DNA from: SABI01 sp964453215
GTDB taxonomy: Bacteria; Spirochaetota; Spirochaetia; Sphaerochaetales; Sphaerochaetaceae
DNA: 9,683 nt
Assembly: GCA_964453215.1 (NCBI GenBank)
Contig: CAYVRR010000077.1
Location: forward strand, 1 to 9,683
Direction: 5' to 3'
The notes under the pieces are model-generated. The model ran no database searches. It was not told where the DNA came from and saw only the letters and a list, made by a program, of their open reading frames with translations. Both the position numbers and the translations under genes were made by a program. Shown in pieces: positions 1-7,588 of this stretch. Numbering within the stretch: position 1 is the stretch's first letter; each line of letters opens with the position of its first letter.

Positions 1-37
1 CTACTTAAAACATCTTTTACATATATAAAAAGATTCT

Positions 38-3000
38 ATGGTATATAAATACTTTAGTGTGATACCATATCTATCTATGAGAACCTTCATTAACCACAAA
101 GATCCCTTTGGGGACTTGATGCAAATGCGTATCTATAATGTCATACTTATCTGTAGTGACTATGACCACTTCCTCATTGAAGAAGATGGAAGAGTTGAAG
201 AAGAGTTATTCCATGAATATACGCAACTTGGCCTCTCCACCCCCCCTAAAATAACCTTTGCACGAACTGCACAAGATGTATTTGAACTATTATCCTTAAA
301 TAGTTTTGATCTAGTAGTCACGATGCTTGAATTAGGAAAAACGAGTGTCTCTGAACTCGCTAAATCTATAAAAGAGAAGTACCCATCCCTACCCATAGTT
401 GCCCTCTCACCATCTCCTGGGCACAAGGTGAGTATGGACCTTAAAAAAAGGGCAATTGAGGGAATTGATGCCCTCTATTACTGGCAAGGAAATGCAAATA
501 TTTTTCTTGCAATGATAAAAATCCTAGAAGATAAAATGAACGCTGAACATGACGCTGCCTCCACAGCAGAGGTCCCTGTTATCATATTAGTAGAGAACTC
601 CGTCAGGTTTTACTCCTCCTACCTCCCAATTTTATACACAGCAATTATTCAACAAACAAGGATGAGTATGAGTGAAGGACTTAATCCATGGGCAACAGCA
701 TTAAGAATGAGAGGAAGGCCTAAAATCCTCCTTGCCCAAAACTATGAAGAGGCTATCGATGTATATAACACATTCAAAGATCACTTATTAGGGATAATTT
801 CAGATATATCATTTGATAGAGAGGGTGAAAATGATAGTGAAGCAGGATTTAAACTTATAGCTCATGTGAGACGAGAAAACAAAGATATTCCCGTCCTCCT
901 TCAATCAACACGGGCAGAGTATGCCTACAGAGCAAAACAAGAAAAGACATCATTTATCTGGAAGCTAAGTCCATCCCTTCTTAGTGAGCTCAAAGAGTAT
1001 GTGTTTCAAAACTATGGATTTGGTCCTTTCATCTTTAAAGAAGCATATAATACACAACAAGAGGTGATGAGGGTAAATAATCTTAGAGAGTTTCAATATG
1101 CTTTAGCGAAAATACCAATTGAATCATTCATCTACCACTCAAACAGAAACGATTACTCAAGATGGCTCAAAGCAAGAAGTCTCTACTCATTAGCAAACGT
1201 GTTTCGCCCCTATACTGTTCGAGATTATCCAAATCCTGAAATTCTGAGGGAACAACTAGTTAACATTATTAAAGATTATAGGATTAATAGGGGAAAGGGG
1301 CGTATTGCTCAGTTTAATAGAACAAGTTTTGATGAGAGTTCCTTCTTTAGCCGAATTGGATCTGGTTCATTAGGAGGAAAAGGGAGAGGCCTTGCTTTTA
1401 TCGATTATCAGCTAAGAAGAAGTAATATCATTGAAAAATATGAGGGAATGTATCTCTCTATACCTCGGACAATTGTAATTTCAACAGATACATTTACACA
1501 ATTTATGGAAGAGAATAATCTTCAAGAGATAGTATCAGCATCGATCCCCGATGAGACTTTACGGAGAATATTTTTAACAAAATCTCTTCCAAAAGAGCTC
1601 ATTCTCGATTTAAAAGCAATTCTAAAAACACTACATGCCCCCTTAGCAATTCGCTCTTCAAGTATGTTAGAAGACTCCCATTATCAACCGTTTGCAGGGG
1701 TATATGAGACGTGTATGCTTCCTAATCGAGGAACTGATGATGAGAGATTAAAAGCCTTATCTGATGGAATAATAAGTGTGTATGCTTCAACCTATTACAA
1801 TAAAAGCAAAGAGTATTTACGGGCGACTCACCATATGGTTGAAGAAGAGAAGATGGCTATAATTATCCAGCAAATAATTGGCAGAGAGTATGGAAAGTAT
1901 TGGTATCCAAATATCTCTGGAGTTGCAAGATCTTTGAATTTCTACCCAGTAGGAAATGAAAAAGCAGAAGATGGGGTGGGAATGCTCACATTTGGTTTTG
2001 GTAAAATGGTAGTAGATAATGGAATTGCTTTTCGATTCTCTCCAACATCTCCAAAAAAGAATTTGCAGTTTCTAGGGGGAAGAGAAACAAGTAGTCAACA
2101 AACATTTTATGCCCTCGATCTCACAAAGCCGTATAAACCGTATGGAAACCCTGAGAATTTAAAAGAACTTCCTTTAACAGAAGCGGTAGAACACCCCCCT
2201 GCCCTGCACCATATTGCATCAACGTATGATGAATCTACCGGCTCTTTGAGTGAACAACTAAGTGCGAAGGGGAAGAAAGTTATCACCTTTAATAGTATCT
2301 TAAAGTACAACAGCTACCCTATTGCCTCTATTGTTAAAGATATTTTACAACTTGGAGAGAAGGCTATGAGCACCCCAATAGAGATTGAGTTTGCTTGCAA
2401 CTTACATCGAGGGGATTCTAAAAAGCCTGAGTTCAGCCTATTACAAATTAGGCCAATAGTTTCTGGCCTTGAACTTGATGCCCTCTCTATTAGTGAAGAT
2501 GAGAAAAAGAGGGCCATTGTATTTACCTCACATGTGATGGGTAACGGAAATGCTGAGGGTATTTGTGATATCATATATGTTTCTCAAAATGAGTTTGATC
2601 CTGCAAAGACAGGAGAAATGGTTATAGAATTAGATCGTATTAATGCAAAATTTATCAACCTTCAAAAAGAGTATGTCCTCATTGTTGCAGGTCGACTCGG
2701 TTCGAGTGACCCGTGGCTAGGAATCCCTGTTGTGTGGTCACAAATTTCTCAAGCTGCTGCCATTGTAGAGACTAGCTTACCTGGTTTTCAGGTAGAGCCA
2801 TCACAAGGGACTCACTTTTTCCAAAACATCACCTCTCTTGGAACAATCTACCTTACAGTTAACCCCTATCACCACGATGGTGTATTAGACTTTGAAAAAT
2901 TAGATAGGTATCGAGTAATTGAAAAAAGTCGCCATTTTACTCACGCGAGGGCGCCCCTTCCATTCACTATAAAAGCTGATGGAAGAAATAGAGCTGGTAT

Positions 3001-3049
3001 TATAGCATCCCATAAAGATGAAAAAAATTATGTTGATGATGAAAAATAA
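38..3049 (+). CDS. Two receiver-like domains fused to a PEP synthase/PPDK-type ATP-binding domain
   Basis: The reaction is unknown; by family it is a PEP/pyruvate-binding-domain protein. Residues 30-165 look like a receiver domain whose usual aspartate site reads FDLVVTM, without Asp. Residues 179-330 form a second receiver-like domain with Asp256 (GIISDIS), Ser290-Thr291 and Lys309 in the expected places. Residues 435-807 carry PPDK/PEP-synthase N-terminal signatures: SLGGKGRGLAF (444-454), IRSSSMLED (538-546), FAGVYET (552-558), IEIEFA (781-786) and LLQIRPI (801-807). A C-terminal block follows with GRLGSSDPWLGIPV (885-898) and PSQGTHFFQN (921-930), a conserved pairing in this family as I know it. 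I see no TSHAAIVAR-type phosphohistidine motif and no room for a PEP-binding barrel, so it is unlikely to be a true PEP synthase. There is no signal peptide, so it is probably cytoplasmic. The start is uncertain: ATG 38 has only a weak purine stretch upstream, and ATG 77 (residue 14) is an alternative. Family resemblance begins near residue 24. Confidence 0.85.
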   Translation: MVYKYFSVIPYLSMRTFINHKDPFGDLMQMRIYNVILICSDYDHFLIEEDGRVEEELFHEYTQLGLSTPPKITFARTAQDVFELLSLNSFDLVVTMLELGKTSVSELAKSIKEKYPSLPIVALSPSPGHKVSMDLKKRAIEGIDALYYWQGNANIFLAMIKILEDKMNAEHDAASTAEVPVIILVENSVRFYSSYLPILYTAIIQQTRMSMSEGLNPWATALRMRGRPKILLAQNYEEAIDVYNTFKDHLLGIISDISFDREGENDSEAGFKLIAHVRRENKDIPVLLQSTRAEYAYRAKQEKTSFIWKLSPSLLSELKEYVFQNYGFGPFIFKEAYNTQQEVMRVNNLREFQYALAKIPIESFIYHSNRNDYSRWLKARSLYSLANVFRPYTVRDYPNPEILREQLVNIIKDYRINRGKGRIAQFNRTSFDESSFFSRIGSGSLGGKGRGLAFIDYQLRRSNIIEKYEGMYLSIPRTIVISTDTFTQFMEENNLQEIVSASIPDETLRRIFLTKSLPKELILDLKAILKTLHAPLAIRSSSMLEDSHYQPFAGVYETCMLPNRGTDDERLKALSDGIISVYASTYYNKSKEYLRATHHMVEEEKMAIIIQQIIGREYGKYWYPNISGVARSLNFYPVGNEKAEDGVGMLTFGFGKMVVDNGIAFRFSPTSPKKNLQFLGGRETSSQQTFYALDLTKPYKPYGNPENLKELPLTEAVEHPPALHHIASTYDESTGSLSEQLSAKGKKVITFNSILKYNSYPIASIVKDILQLGEKAMSTPIEIEFACNLHRGDSKKPEFSLLQIRPIVSGLELDALSISEDEKKRAIVFTSHVMGNGNAEGICDIIYVSQNEFDPAKTGEMVIELDRINAKFINLQKEYVLIVAGRLGSSDPWLGIPVVWSQISQAAAIVETSLPGFQVEPSQGTHFFQNITSLGTIYLTVNPYHHDGVLDFEKLDRYRVIEKSRHFTHARAPLPFTIKADGRNRAGIIASHKDEKNYVDDEK

Positions 3050-3720
3050 TCCCACACAGGATCTTTTGGAGGAGGGGCAACTATAGTAATGAGTTGCTGA
3101 GTTACTGGATGGACAAAGGAGACTTTTCTGGAGTGAAGATGAATAGAACCATCTCTATTTGTCCGTCTAGAGCCATACTTTATATCACCTTTGATTGAAG
3201 AGTTCATTGCACTAAGTTGAGCCCTTATTTGATGGTGCCGTCCTGTAATAAGTTCAACTTCTAATAAATAGTAGCTTTTTGATGCTCCTATGATAGAGAG
3301 CCTCATCCTCGCTTCTTTACTATTTTTTCTCTTTTCTAGAGTTGCGAAAGATTTATTCTTTTTAGTATCTCTTGTAATGTGATGAACAATTACCTCATCT
3401 GTGTATGCTGGTAATTTATCGACAACAGCCCAGTACCACTTTTGAACCCCATTGTCACGTTTAAACAGAGCATTCATTCTCACTAAAGCTTTTTCTGTTT
3501 TGGTGTAGATGACAATGCCACTTGTTGGCCTATCAATTCGGTGAGGTATCCCTAAATAGACATTTCCTGGTTTATTATAAGTTACTTTCAAATATTCCTT
3601 TACTTTATCTGCTAAGGTAATATCTTCGGTAATATCTTTTTGAACAAGTTCTTTTGGGTTTTTATTAATTATTATGAGATGGTTATCTTCAAATAATATT
3701 CTATTCTTTATATCATTCAT
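3028..3720 (-). CDS. RluA-family RNA pseudouridine synthase, without S4 domain
   Basis: It isomerises uridine to pseudouridine in an RNA target, probably rRNA or tRNA. Numbered from ATG 3720 (230 aa), the catalytic motif HRIDRPTSG lies at 60-68 with catalytic Asp63. GRHHQIRAQL follows at 160-169, then KGDIKYG at 177-183 and LHSRKVSFVHP at 195-205, the standard RluA/RluC/RluD order. The protein begins straight into the catalytic domain (RILFEDNHLIIINK), with no N-terminal S4 RNA-binding domain, so specificity cannot be assigned. ATG 3720 is preferred because AGAGGA (3734-3729) sits 8 nt upstream. A GTG at 3723 is in frame but only 5 nt from that site. The start lies inside the end of parC (8-base overlap), which suggests translational coupling. 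The 3' end overlaps the convergent gene by 22 bp. Confidence 0.93.
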   Translation of the reverse strand: MNDIKNRILFEDNHLIIINKNPKELVQKDITEDITLADKVKEYLKVTYNKPGNVYLGIPHRIDRPTSGIVIYTKTEKALVRMNALFKRDNGVQKWYWAVVDKLPAYTDEVIVHHITRDTKKNKSFATLEKRKNSKEARMRLSIIGASKSYYLLEVELITGRHHQIRAQLSAMNSSIKGDIKYGSRRTNRDGSIHLHSRKVSFVHPVTQQLITIVAPPPKDPVWDYFSSST

Positions 3721-5719
3721 CACTCTTATCCTCTACTTCATCATCAAATGGGTCAATATCTTTAAACAATGAGCCCATCTCATCTTCTTCCCCTTTTGGA
3801 TCTTTTTCATGTTTAATTCGAATCGTTTGTGCCTCTTTAGTAGTTAATCGCACCCCATTAGCCCGCACACCTTTTAGTTTGAATCGGGAAAAATAGGTTT
3901 TATCTTCTAAATTTTTATACCCTTTTCCTTTTTTATAGGTGATTGTGATACGAGCATCATCAAGGGTTGAAAGTGTATATAGCTTAAAGTTTCCTTCTGG
4001 CACTAAACTATAGGTTTTATTGATGATGAATTGGGTAATTTTACACCGTTTAATAAATAGATATTTTACATTTTTTTCTTGATAAATTATGGTAAAAGTA
4101 ATCTCTTCCAATCTCTCTTTATCAGCAATACAACAAAAACGCATCCCCTTTCCCACAAAAAGCTTCTCTGGAGCATCTACTACAATATAGGTTCCATCTT
4201 TTTGAATAACGAGTATTCTGTCAAAAGAGGAGACAACTTCTTGTTCTACCCCTTTTTTTAGTCCATATCCTAGATATCCATTTTGTGCATCATATTTTAA
4301 AGAGAGATTCTTTTGCGCAGCTTCTCTCACTAACACTTTCTCAAATGAACCAATAGTAGTCCTTCTTTTTGCCTCTTTTACAACAGGATACTTTTTCAAA
4401 TCAGTGAGGAAAGAGAGTCCATATTCAACGATGTGAGAAAGATGATACGCTATTTCTTCAAGTCGTGCATGAATTATCTCAATCTCTTTGTGGTTTTTTT
4501 CAATATCAAATAAGCTAATTCTTCGTATTGGAATCTTTAACAATCGCTCCACATCCTCTTCAATAAGATCGCGATAGAGTATCTCTCTAAAAGGGGCGAA
4601 TCCTTTGAATACAGATTGAATTACAGCTTCTTGAGTCTTTTTTGTCTCTATTCTCTTGTAGATACGCTCTTCAACAAAGATTCTTTCTAATGTGCGATAG
4701 TGGAGGGTGTCATGAAGTTGTTGTTGTTCTAGCTCTAACTCAGCTTTTAAGATAGCAATAAGTGCTTTAGAGCTATAGGAAATCATAGAGGAAATTGGCA
4801 TCACTTTAGGCATGTTCTCTACTATAACAAGAGGATTAACAGATATTGATTTTTCACAATCTGTAAATGCATAAAGAGCATCAACAATCTCCTCAGAGTA
4901 AGTATTTCTTGCTAAAACAACCTCTATGTTTACTTTATCAGTTGTATAATCATTAATTGCAGAAATTTTTAGCTTCCCTTTCTTGGCAGCATCTTCTATT
5001 GATTTAATCATACTCTCTGTACTTACAGAGAAAGGGAGTTCTTCTATTATAATTCTTTTTGGATCTTTTGTGTTTACTTTTGCCCGAACTAACACCTTCC
5101 CCGTTCCATCTTCATAGGAAGAGACATCAACAAGTCCTCCACCAAAGAAATCTGGATAGAGTGTTACCTCTTTGCCATGTAATGTATCTATCATTGCATC
5201 GAGCACTTCATTGAGGTTGTGGGGAAGAATTTTAGTTGACATTCCAACTGCTATTCCCTCAGCTCCCCCAACAACGACAACAGGAATCTTTGCAGGGAAG
5301 GCAACAGGTTCTTTATTTCTTCCATCGTATGATTCAATGAACTGAGTGAGCTGGGGATTGTAGAGAACTTTTTTACCAAATTCGAGTATTCTACACTCAA
5401 TATATCTTGGTGCAGCTGCACTATCACCTGTAAGCAAGTTTCCAAAGTTTCCTTGTTTATCAATAAAGAGGTTTGAATTTGCAAGGTTTACAAGAGCATC
5501 TCCAATAGAGGCATCCCCATGAGGGTGGTATTTCATACAGTGGCCTACAACGTTTGCTACTTTATGAAATTTACCATCATCCATCTCAAAGAGGGAGTGA
5601 ATAATTCTTCGCTGTACTGGTTTTAATCCATCTGTAATATCTGGAATAGCCCTCTCTCGTATTACATAGGATGCATATTCGAGGTAGTTTTCTTTAAAAA
5701 TTGATTCTGCATGACTCAT
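3713..5719 (-). CDS. parC: DNA topoisomerase IV subunit A (ParC), short form
   Basis: This is the DNA-cleaving subunit of a type IIA topoisomerase that decatenates and relaxes DNA together with ParE. At 668 aa it is shorter than E. coli ParC (about 750) or GyrA (about 875). The winged-helix region shows DGLKPVQRR (30-38) and HPHGDASIGD (65-74). The active site AAAPRYIE (101-108) places the catalytic tyrosine at 106, preceded by Arg105. KIPVVVVGGAEGIAVGMST (144-162) follows, as expected for the family. The C-terminal part from about 480 is compatible with a reduced beta-pinwheel, and no GyrA-box (QRRGGKG) is visible, which favours ParC over GyrA. The last ~27 residues are strongly acidic. The ATG overlaps the parE stop by one base (TAATG), with GGAG about 11 nt upstream, so coupling is likely. 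Assignment as ParC rather than a second GyrA rests on the missing GyrA-box, the length and the ParE partner. Confidence 0.95.
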   Translation of the reverse strand: MSHAESIFKENYLEYASYVIRERAIPDITDGLKPVQRRIIHSLFEMDDGKFHKVANVVGHCMKYHPHGDASIGDALVNLANSNLFIDKQGNFGNLLTGDSAAAPRYIECRILEFGKKVLYNPQLTQFIESYDGRNKEPVAFPAKIPVVVVGGAEGIAVGMSTKILPHNLNEVLDAMIDTLHGKEVTLYPDFFGGGLVDVSSYEDGTGKVLVRAKVNTKDPKRIIIEELPFSVSTESMIKSIEDAAKKGKLKISAINDYTTDKVNIEVVLARNTYSEEIVDALYAFTDCEKSISVNPLVIVENMPKVMPISSMISYSSKALIAILKAELELEQQQLHDTLHYRTLERIFVEERIYKRIETKKTQEAVIQSVFKGFAPFREILYRDLIEEDVERLLKIPIRRISLFDIEKNHKEIEIIHARLEEIAYHLSHIVEYGLSFLTDLKKYPVVKEAKRRTTIGSFEKVLVREAAQKNLSLKYDAQNGYLGYGLKKGVEQEVVSSFDRILVIQKDGTYIVVDAPEKLFVGKGMRFCCIADKERLEEITFTIIYQEKNVKYLFIKRCKITQFIINKTYSLVPEGNFKLYTLSTLDDARITITYKKGKGYKNLEDKTYFSRFKLKGVRANGVRLTTKEAQTIRIKHEKDPKGEEDEMGSLFKDIDPFDDEVEDKSDE
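3729..3734 (-). promoter_or_regulatory. Ribosome binding site deciding the rluA-family start
   Basis: On the minus strand this reads AGAGGA, 8 nt before ATG 3720 and 5 nt before the alternative GTG 3723. It lies within the final codons of parC, so the downstream gene is translated from inside the upstream one. Confidence 0.7.
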
Positions 5720-7536
5720 TAGATGAGGTTCTCCATAATAAAATCACGGCGAGTGGGAGTATTTTCCCCCATATAAAACTTTAATGTGCGATGCATCTCT
5801 TTTGATGAAGAAATTGAGATTGGGATGAGGCGCATATTATCACTGATAAATTGTCTAAACTCTGAAGGGTTTATCTCTCCAAGACCTTTAAACCGTGTAA
5901 TTTCAGCCCCTTTTATCTTAGTAAGTGCTACTTGTTTCTCACTTTCACTAAAACAATACATCGTTTGTTTTTTATTTCGTACTCTAAATAGTGGTGTTTC
6001 TAAGATATAGAGCCTTCCACTTAAGACAAGATCTTCAAAGAAGGTGAGAAAGTAGGTCATTAATAAGTTTCTAATATGAAATCCATCTGTATCTGCATCG
6101 GTAGCAATAATAACTTTCCCATAACGAAGACCCTCTACCCCATTTTCAATACCAAGGGCAACCATCAGATTATAGAGCTCTTCATTTTTATAAATGTCTG
6201 TCCTTTTTTTATTAAATGTATTAAGAACTTTTCCTCTCAATGAAAAAATTGCTTGTGTATATACATCTCTCACACTTGTCATTGAGCCACTTGCTGAGTC
6301 TCCTTCTGTAAGGAAAATCATTGAAGCAGCCCCTTTCTCCCCCGACTGGTTAAGATGATATTTACAATCTTTTAGTTTGGGGATATTTATGGCAACTTTT
6401 TTTGCTGCATCTTTTGCAGCCCCTTTTACACTTGCAAGTTCTTTTCTTAGTCGTTCATTGTTTGCAATCTTATTACTAAGATGGCCAGCCTCTTCAGGAT
6501 TCTTTAATAAGAAGTCTACAATCTTCTCTCTCACCTCTTGAATGATCCATGAACGAACTTCATTATTTCCCAATTTATTCTTTGTTTGACTCTCAAATAT
6601 GGGGTCTTGTAGTTTAATACTTACAGCTGCTACCAATCCATCCCTTACATCAACCGCTGTGTATGACTTTTTATAAAACTCATTGATTCCTTTAAGAATT
6701 CCCTCTTTAAAAGCTGAAAGGTGTGTTCCACCATCACTTGTATGTTGTCCATTTACATAAGAGAAGTAGTTTTCGCCATAGTTATTTGTATGGGTAAAAG
6801 CAAATTCAATTCGAGTATTACGGTGGTAGATAATGGGATAAAGCCCCTCTGTGCCAACTTGTTTGTCGAGAAGATCATAAAGACCATTTTTTGAAGAGAA
6901 GTTTTTTCTATTAAATTCTAAGGTGAGGCCAGTATTTAAATAGGCATAGTTCCAAAGCCTCTCTTCAATGAAGGCGGTGTTAAATTCATATTCACCAAAT
7001 ATCTCAGGAGAGTTATCAGGAATAAACTCAATAAGGGTTCCATTTCCTTCTGTAGTAGGACCCTTTTTCTCACTCACCTTTTCCCCTTTCGCAAAAACAG
7101 CCTCAAAGAACTTCCCATCTCTGTAGGAAACAACTCTAAAATAGGATGAGAGTGCATTCACAGCTTTTGTTCCAACTCCATTTAATCCCACAGAAAACTG
7201 AAACACATCATCATTAAATTTCCCACCAGTGTTAATGATTGAAACACAATCAATCACTTTCCCTAACGGGATCCCCCTTCCAGCATCTCTTACTCGTACT
7301 GTGTCTTTAACAACAGAAATTTTTATCCGATTGCCTTGATTCATAATGAACTCATCGATGCTGTTGTCGATAACTTCTTTTAAGAGGATATATATGCCAT
7401 CTTCAAAATGACTTCCTGTACCAAGTCTCCCTATATACATGCCAGGGCGTAAACGGATGTGTTCCAAAGCACTTAAAGATTGTATGCTGCCTTCATCATA
7501 TTGAGGAGGACTTAATTGAGATTTTTTCTTTGCCAT
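5719..7536 (-). CDS. parE: DNA topoisomerase IV subunit B (ParE)
   Basis: This is the ATPase subunit of topoisomerase IV and partner of the adjacent ParC. The 605 residues carry the full GyrB/ParE order. The GHKL ATPase has RPGMYIG (30-36), EVIDNSIDE (54-62; catalytic Glu54, Mg-ligand Asn58), DAGRGIP (84-90; adenine-binding Asp84) and GLNGVGTKAVNALS (117-130). The transducer switch lysine is in QTK (317-319). The TOPRIM domain has EGDSASGS (411-418), with Glu411, and TDADTDG (479-485), with Asp480, Asp482 and Asp484. The C-terminal RFKGLGEINP (548-557) is followed by a short tail. There is no insertion of the kind seen in proteobacterial GyrB. The LETPLFRVRNKK segment (512-523) resembles the short ParE of Bacteroidota as I know it. 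Start context: AGGT lies 4 nt before the ATG, a weak ribosome site, and the next gene upstream ends 52 bp away. All catalytic residues checked are intact. Confidence 0.95.
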   Translation of the reverse strand: MAKKKSQLSPPQYDEGSIQSLSALEHIRLRPGMYIGRLGTGSHFEDGIYILLKEVIDNSIDEFIMNQGNRIKISVVKDTVRVRDAGRGIPLGKVIDCVSIINTGGKFNDDVFQFSVGLNGVGTKAVNALSSYFRVVSYRDGKFFEAVFAKGEKVSEKKGPTTEGNGTLIEFIPDNSPEIFGEYEFNTAFIEERLWNYAYLNTGLTLEFNRKNFSSKNGLYDLLDKQVGTEGLYPIIYHRNTRIEFAFTHTNNYGENYFSYVNGQHTSDGGTHLSAFKEGILKGINEFYKKSYTAVDVRDGLVAAVSIKLQDPIFESQTKNKLGNNEVRSWIIQEVREKIVDFLLKNPEEAGHLSNKIANNERLRKELASVKGAAKDAAKKVAINIPKLKDCKYHLNQSGEKGAASMIFLTEGDSASGSMTSVRDVYTQAIFSLRGKVLNTFNKKRTDIYKNEELYNLMVALGIENGVEGLRYGKVIIATDADTDGFHIRNLLMTYFLTFFEDLVLSGRLYILETPLFRVRNKKQTMYCFSESEKQVALTKIKGAEITRFKGLGEINPSEFRQFISDNMRLIPISISSSKEMHRTLKFYMGENTPTRRDFIMENLI

Positions 7537-7544
7537 GATTACCT

Positions 7545-7573
7545 AGTATATAGATTTTTATTGAAATTTAAAA
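7545..7573 (-). promoter_or_regulatory. Possible sigma-70-type promoter in front of parE
   Basis: On the minus strand TATACT (7550-7545) is a 5/6 match to the -10 consensus. A weak TTTTAA (7573-7568, 3/6) lies upstream with a 17-nt spacer. The -10 ends only 8 nt before the parE ATG, so transcription from it would give an almost leaderless message. In AT-rich DNA such a match may be chance. If real, parE-parC-rluA can be transcribed independently of the photolyase. Confidence 0.25.
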
Positions 7574-7588
7574 GGCTCTTCCCTTTAT

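Noticed and set aside
1..37. AT-rich leader as a promoter of the first gene
   Set aside because: Several TATA-like strings occur (22-27, 42-49), but none has a reasonable -35 at 16-18 nt spacing, and the window begins too close to judge.
160..426. Antisense open frame inside the REC/PEPS-like gene (and similar ones at 2107-2310 and 2314-2574)
   Set aside because: They are shadows of a well-supported gene with conserved domains, and have no ribosome site or recognisable protein features.
3085..3106. Inverted repeat AGTAA / TTACT near the 3' end of the pseudouridine synthase gene
   Set aside because: It is a 5-bp stem with a 12-nt loop and no T-tract, inside coding sequence. It is explained by codons and not convincing as a terminator.
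4079..4261. Rightward 60-codon frame inside parC (similar rightward frames at 5786-6010 and 8030-8260)
   Set aside because: They lie opposite conserved coding sequence, with low-complexity composition and no family resemblance.
7571..7586. Small hairpin (AAAGG, 6-nt loop, CCTTT) just after the photolyase stop
   Set aside because: The stem is only 5 bp and mostly A-T, and on the minus strand it is followed by TAAATTT, not a solid U-run. That is too weak to call a terminator.
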